DNA of 27,931 nucleotides, taken from positions 1-27,931 of the forward strand of contig JBOHRE010000039.1 in assembly GCA_050732635.1 (NCBI GenBank). The letters are read 5' to 3'. How positions within the stretch are numbered: the stretch's first letter is position 1; each line of letters opens with the position of its first letter. Below, one piece after another: positions 9,049 through 16,757 of this stretch. The notes under the pieces are model-generated. The model worked only from the letters and a program-made list of their open reading frames with translations, did no database searches and was not told the DNA's origin. The position numbers and the translations under genes are program-made. Origin of the DNA: JBOHRE01 sp050732635. GTDB lineage: Bacteria; Gemmatimonadota; Gemmatimonadetes; Longimicrobiales; RSA9.

Positions 9049-9407
9049 CACTCGTCGGCCTCCATTGCGAGAATCAGATCGGAAATGGTCGGCCCGCGGT
9101 CCGCGATCACCCAGGAATCCGCCGGCGCCGGTACCGCAAGCGCATCGACGAGGCCGGTGCCGAGCAACTCCGCTTCGACGCCCCGGCCGAAGCCCGAAAG
9201 CACAGCCAGTGCCCCTCCTGCGGCAATGGCGACCACGGCCGCCGCCGCGAGTGCCGGCCGTGCCCACGTCGCCAACCACGCGATCGGCGTCGCTGCAGAT
9301 TCCCGACGCGCCAACTCAACCCCGGCCGCGGCGAGGATCCGGTCGACCAGCCGCTCGGTCATCGCCGCATCCGGTAGCACTGCCGTAAGATCGATTCGCC
9401 CTTCCAT
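9048..9407 (-). CDS. Putative anti-sigma factor (single-pass membrane protein)
   Basis: The 119 aa protein starts at an ATG overlapping the sigma-factor TGA (TGATG), behind GAGGAGGCG, so the two are translationally coupled, as is usual for ECF sigma/anti-sigma pairs. It has a short cytoplasmic N-terminus of about 45 residues, one membrane helix (ALAAAAVVAIAAGGALAVL, about 54-72) and a small periplasmic tail ending ISDLILAMEADE. It lacks the HxxxCxxC zinc motif of ZAS-type anti-sigma factors, so the assignment rests on position and topology rather than a recognised domain. The cytoplasmic part (AMTERLVDRILAAAGVELA) is predicted helical and could contact the sigma factor. Confidence 0.65.
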   Translation of the reverse strand: MEGRIDLTAVLPDAAMTERLVDRILAAAGVELARRESAATPIAWLATWARPALAAAAVVAIAAGGALAVLSGFGRGVEAELLGTGLVDALAVPAPADSWVIADRGPTISDLILAMEADE

Positions 9408-9961
9408 CACGCCTCCTCGGGCTCCATGCCCAGCTCCCGCCGCAGCGCACGCCGCGCGTGGAACAAGTGGGAACGCACCGTGCCTTCCGGTAGCTCCAGC
9501 GCCTCGGCGATTTCCCGGTGACGCCAGCCCTCCAAATCGTGGAGCAGCACGACCTCGCGGTGTGTGTCGTTCAGCATCTCCAGCGCCCGCGTCAGCCGCA
9601 CTCGTAGCTGGGCCCGGTCCGCCGAATCACCCGACGGGCTCGTTTGACCCTCTGCTACGCTCAACGGGGAAGCCGCTCTCACCTTCGCTGCCCGTCGGTA
9701 GTTGTGCGCGCGGTTGCGAACGATCCGCATCAGCCACGCCGCGAAGCGGTCCGGTTGCCGGCACTCGTCCAACCGCTCCAGCGCAACGACGAATGCGTCC
9801 TGTGTCACATCCTCGGCATCTGCCGGCTCGTGCAGCACCGCGATCGCCGTCGCGTACGCCCCCGGCAGGTGGCGACGCACCAGCACCTCGAATGCGTCGC
9901 GCTCTCCCAGCCGCGCCCGCTCTACCAGTTCACGGTCCGTGTCCGGCATGCGCTCATTCAT
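9407..9961 (-). CDS. ECF-type RNA polymerase sigma factor (sigma-70 family)
   Basis: Directs RNA polymerase to stress promoters. Region 2 covers about residues 20-92, with the core-binding DAEDVTQDAFVVAL and the -10-reading FAAWLMRIVRNRAHNYRR. Region 4 (about 120-175) contains the helix-turn-helix HREIAEALELPEGTVRSHL. The 184 aa length and the lack of regions 1 and 3 place it in the ECF group. It is the first gene of the operon that ends with the permease at 3847, so it probably autoregulates its own operon under control of the anti-sigma gene next door. I could not identify a convincing cognate promoter in the 244 bp upstream. An in-frame ATG at 9949 is an alternative start. Confidence 0.95.
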   Translation of the reverse strand: MNERMPDTDRELVERARLGERDAFEVLVRRHLPGAYATAIAVLHEPADAEDVTQDAFVVALERLDECRQPDRFAAWLMRIVRNRAHNYRRAAKVRAASPLSVAEGQTSPSGDSADRAQLRVRLTRALEMLNDTHREVVLLHDLEGWRHREIAEALELPEGTVRSHLFHARRALRRELGMEPEEA

Positions 9962-10205
9962 CTGACACCCGGCTCAGCCGCTTCGTTGACGCGCCCCGAC
10001 CGGGGCCGCCTGCCAGCCTCACGCGCCCGGCACGGCCCTCGCAGGCGTCCACGCGCCGCGCACCGCCAGGCAGGTCTTGCCCACGACCGGGGGGGTTGCA
10101 CTCCAACGAGGGCTTGAATACATTTGTTAGTGGTCCCCCCGCACATTTCTGAGTCGTCCCCGGCGACGTTGCCGGGTATCGATCGACCTCCGGAGCGGAG
10201 CGAAG

Positions 10206-11273
10206 ATGCGGAGATTTCTTGCCCTGAGCAGGGGCGGTGTGGCGCTGGGTCTGAGCGCTCTGCTGGTGCTGCCTGGCCGCGCCGCCGCCGACCCAGAGCC
10301 GCTGCGCGGCGCGGTATCGGAGCACGTCATCGTGGTTTCGATCGATGGCTTGCGGCCGGATGCGATCGCGGCGTTCGGTGCGCGTACGCTTGGCCGGCTG
10401 ATCGGTGAGGGCGCCTACTCGCTGTCGGCGTCGACGATCCTGCCGAGCAAGACCCTGCCGTCGCACGTCTCGATGTTGACGGGAGTTCCGCCGGAGTCTC
10501 ATGGCGTGACCTGGAACACGGATCGCACGGATGAGCACGGGCACGTCGATGTCGAGACCATCTTCGAGCGTGCGCACGAGGCGGGGCTGCACACCGCGGC
10601 GTTCTTCAGCAAGTCGAAGTTCCAACACCTGCAGAAGGCTGGCACGCTGGACTATACTCAGGCGCCCAGCGGCCTGTCGCACTGGATGGCGACGCGTACG
10701 GTGGGCGATGCGGTGACGTACCTGAAGCATGAGGAGCCGAACCTTCTTTTCGTGCACATCGGCGAGCCCGACTATGCGGGCCACACCGTGGGCTGGATGA
10801 GTCGCGTGTACGGCGTTGCCGTGCGGCGCGCCGACGCGGCGCTCGGCAAGCTGATCGAGGCCGCCGACGACGCCTTCGGTGTGGGCGAGTATACGTTGAT
10901 CGTAACGGCCGACCACGGGGGCCATGGGCGGAACCATGGCTCGGAGGACGTTCGCGACACGACGATCCCGTGGATCGTGTGGGGCGAGGGCGTGGCGTCC
11001 GGCACGAAGCTCGGAGCCGGGATTCGCACGATGGATACGGCAGCCACTGCTGTCTGGCTGCTCGGCCTCGAGCCGGCGCCGGACTGGATCGGCCGTCCGG
11101 TGGCGACCGCCTTCACCAGCACGGCGCGCTTTGCGGCGGCCGCTGCCACACGCCTGCCGGTCACGGCAGCGACACCGGCGACACCGGATCTGCTGCTGAC
11201 GCCGATCCTCGCGGGCACCCAGCCCGCTGAGGCGCCGCGTGCGGCCTCGACCGTGGCGGGCGGCGGCTCCTGA
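10206..11273 (+). CDS. Secreted alkaline-phosphatase-superfamily phosphodiesterase (NPP-like)
   Basis: Predicted to cleave phosphodiester or pyrophosphate bonds outside the cytoplasm. A signal peptide (residues about 1-28, ending GRAAAD) leads into VIVVSIDGLRPD with metal ligand D47. The nucleophile is T83 in PSKTLPSHVSMLTG, the placement seen in nucleotide pyrophosphatase/phosphodiesterases. Further metal ligands are in HIGEPDYAGHTVGW and TADHGGHGRNHG. The roughly 60-residue C-terminal tail is Ala/Thr/Pro-rich and low complexity. The ATG is preceded by GGAGCGGAGCGAAG. It diverges from the sigma-factor operon and is followed 22 nt later by a strong terminator, so it is probably monocistronic. 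Confidence 0.9.
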   Translation: MRRFLALSRGGVALGLSALLVLPGRAAADPEPLRGAVSEHVIVVSIDGLRPDAIAAFGARTLGRLIGEGAYSLSASTILPSKTLPSHVSMLTGVPPESHGVTWNTDRTDEHGHVDVETIFERAHEAGLHTAAFFSKSKFQHLQKAGTLDYTQAPSGLSHWMATRTVGDAVTYLKHEEPNLLFVHIGEPDYAGHTVGWMSRVYGVAVRRADAALGKLIEAADDAFGVGEYTLIVTADHGGHGRNHGSEDVRDTTIPWIVWGEGVASGTKLGAGIRTMDTAATAVWLLGLEPAPDWIGRPVATAFTSTARFAAAAATRLPVTAATPATPDLLLTPILAGTQPAEAPRAASTVAGGGS

Positions 11274-11295
11274 CGGCTCCCGGCGCGTGCGCCTG

Positions 11296-11332
11296 ACGGC
11301 GCCGTCGGACTTCGGTCCGGCGGCGCCGTTTT
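11296..11332 (+). terminator. Rho-independent terminator with UUCG tetraloop
   Basis: A 15 bp stem (11296-11310 with 11315-11329, one T-G wobble) closes on the very stable loop TTCG and runs into TTTT (11329-11332). It lies 22 nt after the phosphodiesterase stop and before the promoter of the SDR gene. Confidence 0.9.
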
Positions 11333-11361
11333 GCTTCGGCCCTGCGACGGCGCTGATTTCG

Positions 11362-11390
11362 TTGCCCACCGGCAGCACGCGATCTATGCT
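11362..11390 (+). promoter_or_regulatory. Sigma-70-like promoter for the SDR gene (leaderless)
   Basis: TTGCCC (11362-11367) and TATGCT (11385-11390) are separated by 17 bp. The expected transcription start, six to seven bases after the -10 box, falls on the ATG at 11396. There is no Shine-Dalgarno sequence there, consistent with a leaderless mRNA. Confidence 0.5.
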
Positions 11391-11395
11391 GCGGG

Positions 11396-12175
11396 ATGAG
11401 CGGAGAACTGACGGGGCGGGTAGCCCTGGTGACCGGCGCGAGTCGTGGCATCGGCCATGCCATCGCGCGTGCGCTGGTGGAGGCGGGCGCCGATGTCCTG
11501 ATCTGCGCCCGGGACGCCCGCTCGCTGGAGCAGGCGGCCATCGCGCTGCGCGACCAGGGGCCGGGGCGGGCAGCCGCGCTGGCGGCGGACGTGACGGACA
11601 CCGCGAGCGCGCCGCGACTCGTCGCGAGCTGCATCGAGCACTACGGCGGGATCGACATCCTGGTCAACAACGTGGGTGCCAGCCGGCGGCGGCCGATCAT
11701 GCAGGCGAGCGACGACGATTGGCGCGAGATCCTCGATTTGAATCTGCTTTCCGGTCTACGTCTCGCGCGCGCGGCCGTGCCGCCAATGCGCGAGCGGGGC
11801 GGCGGCTCGATCATCTTTATCGGCTCGATCTGGGGCCGGGAATCCGGCCCGCCCGAGCAGGCGCTGTACGTCGTGTCGAAATCCGCGGTGATCGGTGCGG
11901 CCCGGATGATGGCGCTCGAGCTCGCCGGCGATGGGATCCGCGTCAACAGCGTGGCGCCGGGATCGATCCGCTTTGCGGGCGGCAGCTGGGATCGTCGGGT
12001 TCGCGCTGCGCCCGTGGAGATGGAGCGTTGGGTCGAGCAGAATCTGCCGCTCGGTCGCTTCGGTCGACCGGAAGAGGTCGCGGCTCTGGTGGTGTTCCTG
12101 GCGTCAGCGAAGGCCGGCCTGATCACCGGCGCGTGTGTCGCCGTGGACGGCGCGCAGGGGCACTCACTGATCTGA
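11396..12175 (+). CDS. SDR-family NAD(P)-dependent oxidoreductase
   Basis: Classical short-chain dehydrogenase/reductase of 259 aa, presumably cytoplasmic. The cofactor motif TGASRGIG is at 13-20, NNVG at 91-94, and the catalytic tetrad N116, S144, Y158, K162 (YVVSK) is complete. The C-terminal segment GRFGRPEEVAALVVFLAS...ITGACVAVDG matches the FabG-like/3-oxoacyl reductase subgroup, but the substrate cannot be told from sequence. The start ATG sits directly downstream of a promoter with no ribosome-binding site. It is flanked by the terminator of the upstream gene and the convergent glycosyltransferase gene, so it is likely transcribed alone. Confidence 0.93.
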   Translation: MSGELTGRVALVTGASRGIGHAIARALVEAGADVLICARDARSLEQAAIALRDQGPGRAAALAADVTDTASAPRLVASCIEHYGGIDILVNNVGASRRRPIMQASDDDWREILDLNLLSGLRLARAAVPPMRERGGGSIIFIGSIWGRESGPPEQALYVVSKSAVIGAARMMALELAGDGIRVNSVAPGSIRFAGGSWDRRVRAAPVEMERWVEQNLPLGRFGRPEEVAALVVFLASAKAGLITGACVAVDGAQGHSLI

Positions 12176-12222
12176 GTCCCGCCGGTTTCCGGGCCGCGGC
12201 GTGCCGCCCGCGGCAGGCTTGG

Positions 12223-13239
12223 TCACGCAACGGCAACGTAATCCTCGAGCTCTCGCCAACCGGCCCGGTCCAGTGCATTGCGAATCCGACCGCGCGCGCC
12301 CGCCTGGCCAACAGCCCCGACGCAAAACGCACCGCGGAACCGGTCGATGGTCTCCGGCGCGACGACCGGCGCGCCGTAAATGTGCTGCCCGATCTTTCGC
12401 GGATCGAGGTCGATGAACGCGAGAATCGCGATGCCTTCGCGGCGCAGTGTCCCCGCGAACGCCTTGCCGACGGGTCCCGCGCCCCACACCACCACACCGG
12501 GCCGGTGGCGCAGCAACGTGCGAGTCAGAGCGCTGATCTTGCAGCGTCGAAACGCATCCGCACCGTATGTCGTGCTGGTGCGCGAGAGCCGGTCCGGCCG
12601 TTCGCGCCAGCGCAGCAATGTCCGATCGACCTTGGCGAAGCGTCCGCCTGCGGCCCACAGCCGCAGCAGCAGGTCGTAGTCTTCGGGCCAGCCGACGTCG
12701 CGAAAGCCACCGACCTGTGCCACGGCCTCGGCACGCAGAAAGAACGTCGGGTGCGCGATCGGGCATTCCACGAACAGATCGCGAACGATCGCCTCGTGCG
12801 TGAGGAGCGCGTTGATCCACTGCTCATAACGGCGTGCGCCTCCAGCGACCGCCGACCGCGGGAAGTACTCGATGCGGCAGCCGACCGCGACCAGCCTGGG
12901 ATCCGTATGCGCGAGCTGCAGTTGCAGTGCCAGGCGCTGCGGCTCCGCGATGTCGTCGGCATCCATTCTGGCCAGAAACGCACCACGAGCGGCCCGACGC
13001 GCGCACTCCAAGGCCGCCACGATGCCGAGCGGCGACTGGCCGAGAACGCGGACGCGCGCGTCCCGGGCCGCCCAGGCACGGAGAACCGCGTACGTTTCGT
13101 ACTGCGAGCCGTCGTCCACGGCAATCACTTCATAGCTGTCGATTGTCTGCCGCTCGAGCGAGGCGATGGCATCGCCCAGCGTGTCCGCCGCGTCACGAGC
13201 AGGAAGCAGCACGCTGACGAGTGGAGAGGGCTGCGGCAT
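12223..13239 (-). CDS. GT2-family glycosyltransferase fused to a C-terminal Rossmann-like domain
   Basis: The 338 aa protein begins with a GT-A fold: VSVLLPARDAADTLGDAI, VIAVDDGS (38-45), the DXD-type metal site MDADD (92-96), and the acceptor-site WPEDYDLLLRL. From about residue 233 a second domain follows, VVVWGAGPVGKAF (GxGxxG at 252-258), then AFIDLDPRKIGQHIYGAPVV, resembling the nucleotide-binding domain found at the N-terminus of PglD-like acetyltransferases. The chosen ATG (13239) starts directly before the first beta strand; the frame is open further upstream but that sequence looks non-coding. It probably adds a sugar to an envelope polysaccharide or lipid. No polysaccharide cluster surrounds it. 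No membrane helix is seen. Confidence 0.88.
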   Translation of the reverse strand: MPQPSPLVSVLLPARDAADTLGDAIASLERQTIDSYEVIAVDDGSQYETYAVLRAWAARDARVRVLGQSPLGIVAALECARRAARGAFLARMDADDIAEPQRLALQLQLAHTDPRLVAVGCRIEYFPRSAVAGGARRYEQWINALLTHEAIVRDLFVECPIAHPTFFLRAEAVAQVGGFRDVGWPEDYDLLLRLWAAGGRFAKVDRTLLRWRERPDRLSRTSTTYGADAFRRCKISALTRTLLRHRPGVVVWGAGPVGKAFAGTLRREGIAILAFIDLDPRKIGQHIYGAPVVAPETIDRFRGAFCVGAVGQAGARGRIRNALDRAGWRELEDYVAVA

Positions 13240-13355
13240 CTGCGCGGTATTCCGGGTTTCCGTGGTGTCGACGCGGGGGTTCCGGTTCAGCCTCCCAGGC
13301 CGCCCCCGCGGCTCCGCCGCTGGCGCTGGTCCGCGGCATGCCATAACTAGCCGGT

Positions 13356-14405
13356 ATGGCAAGACCGCTTCATGCTAGCATATGGCTGGCAATGGTGATG
13401 TCTTCGGCCGGCTGCGCAGGTCGCGCCGCGCCGGTGCCTGCCGAACCGGTGCCGGCCGAGCCGGTCCCGGCCGAAGCCGAAGAGCCCGGCGACACGGTGC
13501 TGGGCACGCCCGTCGAGCTGCCCGAGCCCGACCCGCTTCCCCCGCCGGAGCTGGAACCGGGGCCGGCCGAGCCCGAGCCCGGCCCGCCAGTCGCGGCGGC
13601 GGCGCGCCCGCCGGTCCTGCCCGGGTCCGTATTACCCGCCCGCCGAATCATTGCTTTTTATGGCAATCCTCGCTCGACGCGCATGGGCATTCTCGGCGAG
13701 CTCCCCCCGGAGCGAATGCTGGCACGTCTCGACACCATCGCGGCTGCCTGGCGCCGCGCCGATCCGCGCACGCCGGTGCAGCCCGCGCTGCACCTGATCG
13801 CCGTGATGGCGGCGAGCGATCCGGGACCGGATGACAAGTACCGGGTGCGCATGCCGCGACGCGTGATCGAGGACGTGATGAGCTGGGCCAAGCGACGCGA
13901 TGCCTTGGTGTTCCTCGACATCCAACCGGGACGGAGCACCGTGCGTGAGGAGCTGCCGAAACTGCTGGAATACCTGCGCTCGCCGTATGTGCACCTGGCG
14001 CTCGATCCCGAATGGTCGATGCAGGGTGGCGCGATTCCGGGGCAGCGCATCGGTACCATGGATGCCGCTGACATCAATCACGCCATCGAAGCGCTGGCGC
14101 GCCTGGTCGAGGAGCACGACCTGCCACCCAAGGTGCTGGTGGTTCATCGATTCACCCGCGGCATGGTCACCAACGTCGGCCGCATCGAGGACGACCCGCG
14201 TGTGCAGGTCGTGCTCAACATGGACGGCTGGGGCGCACCGTCGCTGAAGCGCGCCTCCTACCGCAGCTTCGTCGCCTCCGCTCCGATTCCCTACAAGGGC
14301 TTCAAGGTCTTCTTCCACAACGACCGGCGCAGTGGCAGCCGATTGATGCTGCCAGCCGAGATCCTGGCTCTGACACCCGCTCCGATCTACATCCAGTACC
14401 AATGA
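13356..14405 (+). CDS. Lipoprotein of unknown function with Pro/Glu-rich linker
   Basis: The N-terminus is a lipoprotein signal (SSAGC, lipid-bearing Cys20). Next comes a linker (about 21-95) dominated by Pro, Glu and Ala, including three perfect PVPAE units (26-40). The folded part begins at RIIAFYGNPRSTRMGILGE and contains conserved-looking segments: QPALHLIAVMAA, LVFLDIQPGRS, HLALDPEWSM, KVLVVHRFTRGM, LNMDGWG, IPYKGFKVFFHND and IYIQYQ at the C-terminus. The alternating strands with acidic and His ends suggest a TIM-barrel-like fold, perhaps glycosidase-like, but I do not recognise an enzyme family. No Shine-Dalgarno sequence is visible before the ATG, so a leaderless mRNA is possible. Confidence 0.82.
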   Translation: MARPLHASIWLAMVMSSAGCAGRAAPVPAEPVPAEPVPAEAEEPGDTVLGTPVELPEPDPLPPPELEPGPAEPEPGPPVAAAARPPVLPGSVLPARRIIAFYGNPRSTRMGILGELPPERMLARLDTIAAAWRRADPRTPVQPALHLIAVMAASDPGPDDKYRVRMPRRVIEDVMSWAKRRDALVFLDIQPGRSTVREELPKLLEYLRSPYVHLALDPEWSMQGGAIPGQRIGTMDAADINHAIEALARLVEEHDLPPKVLVVHRFTRGMVTNVGRIEDDPRVQVVLNMDGWGAPSLKRASYRSFVASAPIPYKGFKVFFHNDRRSGSRLMLPAEILALTPAPIYIQYQ

Positions 14406-14409
14406 CGAG

Positions 14410-14437
14410 GTTCGTGGTTGGTGGTTGGTGGTTCGTG
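14410..14437 (+). repeat. Heptanucleotide tandem repeat (GTTSGTG)x4
   Basis: Four contiguous 7-nt units alternate GTTCGTG, GTTGGTG, GTTGGTG, GTTCGTG, and a degenerate fifth (GTGGTCG) follows at 14438-14444. The array fills the gap between the lipoprotein stop (14405) and the flavoprotein start. Confidence 0.85.
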
Positions 14438-14463
14438 GTGGTCGTTGGCGATTGAGATTGGCG

Positions 14464-15564
14464 GTGGGCGACGTCGTACTGGTCGGCGCCGGTCACGCGC
14501 ACCTGCACGTGGTGAAGCGAGCCCGTGACTACCTTCGGCTCGGTGCACGACTGACGATCATCTCGCCCCACGGGTTCTGGTATTCGGGCATGGCGACGGG
14601 CGTTCTCGGCGGTGGATACCCGCCGGCGCTCGCCCATGTGGATGTCGCCGCGCTCGCACAGCGCACCGGAGCCGCGTGTATCGAAAGTCGCGTCCTCGGC
14701 ATCGATCGCGATCACCGGCGCGTGCAGCTGGCCAGCGGGAAGGCGCTAACGTACGATCTTCTGTCGTTGAACGTGGGTAGCGAGGTCCCGCCTACCATCG
14801 ACATTGAAGGCGGCGTACGAGCGTATCCCGTGAAGCCGATCGAGCGCCTCGTCGAGCTCCGGCGTGCGATCGAGGCGCACGAGCGCGGCAGGCTGCGTCT
14901 GGTCGTGGTCGGCGGCGGCGCCAGCGGCTGTGAGGTGGCCGCCAATGTTGCCGCGTTGGCGCGACGTCGAGGGCGCGACGCTGCCGTCACCGTCATCAGC
15001 CGTCGCGAGCGGCTATTGCCCGGCTTCCCCGCCAGCGCGTCGCGGAAGGTCCACCTCCTGCTCGAGCGGCGTGGGGTCCAGGTCCGGCTGGGCGCCGAAG
15101 TGATCCGCGTCGAGAGTGACTCTGCCCTACTCGCGGATGGCAGTCGTGAGCCTCTCGACCTGATCGTGCTCGCCACCGGTTTGGTGCCACCGCCGCTCGC
15201 CCGTCGAGCAGGCTTGCTGGTGCGGCCGGACGGCGGGCTGCGGGTGGATGGCTCGCTGCGCGCGGTCGAGGATCCGCGAATCCTCGGTGCCGGCGACTGC
15301 ATCGCCATCGAGAAGCGGGACCTGGCGATGATCGGCGTCTACGCGGTCCGTCAGGCGCCGGTGCTGCACGCGAATCTGCTCGCCGCGCTGCGCGGGCAGC
15401 CAGCACGGCGGTTCGAGCCGCAGCGGCGATTCCTGCTGATCCTGAACCTGGGCGACGGCACGGCGCTCGCGACGCGCGGTCGCTGGAGCGCGCACGGGCG
15501 TCTCGCGTTCCGCTTGAAGGACTGGCTGGACCGCCGCTTTCTGAAGGCGGTCCAGCCCCGGTAG
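14464..15564 (+). CDS. NDH-2-like FAD-dependent pyridine nucleotide oxidoreductase
   Basis: A two-dinucleotide-binding-domain flavoprotein of 366 aa. The FAD motif VVLVGAGHAHLHV starts the protein; SPHGFWYSGMATGVLGG is typical of the group of NADH-dehydrogenase-like proteins found alone or fused to selenophosphate synthase (SelD). The NAD(P)H motif is LVVVGGGASGCEVAANV, the FAD-closing motif ILGAGDCIAI. No redox-active CxxC is present, so it is not a thioredoxin-reductase type. The chosen GTG (14464) places the FAD motif at the very N-terminus; a TTG at 14425 is in frame but lies inside the heptamer repeat. No SelD gene is nearby. It may be a membrane-peripheral quinone reductase. Confidence 0.88.
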   Translation: MGDVVLVGAGHAHLHVVKRARDYLRLGARLTIISPHGFWYSGMATGVLGGGYPPALAHVDVAALAQRTGAACIESRVLGIDRDHRRVQLASGKALTYDLLSLNVGSEVPPTIDIEGGVRAYPVKPIERLVELRRAIEAHERGRLRLVVVGGGASGCEVAANVAALARRRGRDAAVTVISRRERLLPGFPASASRKVHLLLERRGVQVRLGAEVIRVESDSALLADGSREPLDLIVLATGLVPPPLARRAGLLVRPDGGLRVDGSLRAVEDPRILGAGDCIAIEKRDLAMIGVYAVRQAPVLHANLLAALRGQPARRFEPQRRFLLILNLGDGTALATRGRWSAHGRLAFRLKDWLDRRFLKAVQPR

Positions 15565-15603
15565 GTCGCGCGCCGGCTGTCCGTCGTTTCGGGCCCGGGA
15601 AAC

Positions 15604-16587
15604 CTATGGGACAGTAGCGCGCCCGATCGTGTTCGTGTCCGTCCCGAACCAGATCGCCCGCGAGGCCGGGTGATAGACCATGTGCCGCACCGCGCCGCCG
15701 CCGCTCGGGATCTCCGTTATGCTGAAGAATTCCTCGGTTGCCGGGTCGAAGCCGACCAACCGGTTCGGGTTCACTCCGGTCTCCACCAGCCAGACCCGAC
15801 CGTCCTCATCGGCCGTCATTGCATACGGACGTGACTCGGCGGCGGACGGCAGCGGCCACTCCTCGAACTCGCCACTGCGTGGATCGAACCGGCCCAGGTA
15901 GCCGCCCGCAAAGTCGCCATACCAGACCGAGCCGTCGTCGGTCAGCGCGATGCGACGCGGTTTCGCGTCCGCGCGAGGCAGACTGATCTCCTCGAGCTCC
16001 AGCGTAGCGGCGTCGACGGTGGCCAGCTTGTTCGTGCCGAACAGCACGACCCAGGGATTGCCATCGGCACCGACCTCGATGCCGTATGGGCGAGCACGTT
16101 CCGTTGGAACCGGGACGAGCCGCACCGTGCCGCTCTCGGTGTCGATCGTGCCGATGAAGTTGCCGCCCTGAACCGTGAACCAGATGTCGCCGTCCTGGTT
16201 GAAGACCAGCGTGTGCGGATCCCGGGCGGCCGGATCCGGCATCGGGTACTTGGTGATCTCGCCGGTCTCCGGATCCAGACGCCCGATGTGCGCCTGGCGG
16301 TTGCCGGCGTACCAGACGCTGCCGTCATCCGCCACGATCAGGTTGTGCGGACCGGCACCCTCGTCCAGGTCAAAGCGCTGGAATTCGCCGCTGGACGGCT
16401 CCAGGTACGCGACGTAGTCCGAGCGCTGGCCGACGAACCAGACGCGACCCTGCGTGTCGACGTAGGGATCCCGCGGCCGGCTGTTGTCCCACGGCACCGG
16501 CCACTCGCGGATCTCGACCGGGTCGGTGGTCGGGGCGAGGCCGAGCGCGACGAGCGCCGCGGCGGTGGTTACGAGCAGTCTACTCAT
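15604..16587 (-). CDS. Secreted Vgb-like (streptogramin lyase-type) seven-bladed beta-propeller protein
   Basis: The 327 aa protein has a signal peptide (MSRLLVTTAAALVALGLAP) and about seven repeats of roughly 42 residues with the pattern DGxxWxxxxxxxxIGRxDPxTGE, for example DDGSVWYAGNRQAHIGRLD and QDGDIWFTVQGGNFIGTID. This is the virginiamycin B lyase (Vgb) propeller family; most such proteins in environmental genomes are not proven lyases, and I cannot confirm the catalytic His/Glu set from sequence alone. AGGAGG lies 7 nt before the ATG, a strong ribosome site. Export to the periplasm or cell surface is likely. It is downstream of the cold-shock gene in the same direction, 170 bp away. Confidence 0.88.
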   Translation of the reverse strand: MSRLLVTTAAALVALGLAPTTDPVEIREWPVPWDNSRPRDPYVDTQGRVWFVGQRSDYVAYLEPSSGEFQRFDLDEGAGPHNLIVADDGSVWYAGNRQAHIGRLDPETGEITKYPMPDPAARDPHTLVFNQDGDIWFTVQGGNFIGTIDTESGTVRLVPVPTERARPYGIEVGADGNPWVVLFGTNKLATVDAATLELEEISLPRADAKPRRIALTDDGSVWYGDFAGGYLGRFDPRSGEFEEWPLPSAAESRPYAMTADEDGRVWLVETGVNPNRLVGFDPATEEFFSITEIPSGGGAVRHMVYHPASRAIWFGTDTNTIGRATVP

Positions 16588-16757
16588 GGGTATTCCTCCT
16601 GGGGAGAATCCGGAGCCGCAAGGTCGGGAGTCGCAGTCCCACTTTCAAGGGGCCGAGGGATCGCGAACGCACACTGCCCCCGGGGCGCGGGGTGCGCCCA
16701 CGAGGGCAGAGATACCGTCACAGGAGCCGCGGGCCGAAGTCGTCCCGAACGGCACGT

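Noticed and set aside
10094..10100. TGCAACC on the minus strand as an ECF -35 box for the sigma operon
   Set aside because: No matching -10 element (CGTC-type) at 15-17 bp spacing; the region is a run of C that makes chance matches easy.
12193..12214. GC hairpin between the SDR and glycosyltransferase stops
   Set aside because: A 7 bp stem with an 8 nt loop and no T-run; too weak to call a terminator in such GC-rich DNA.
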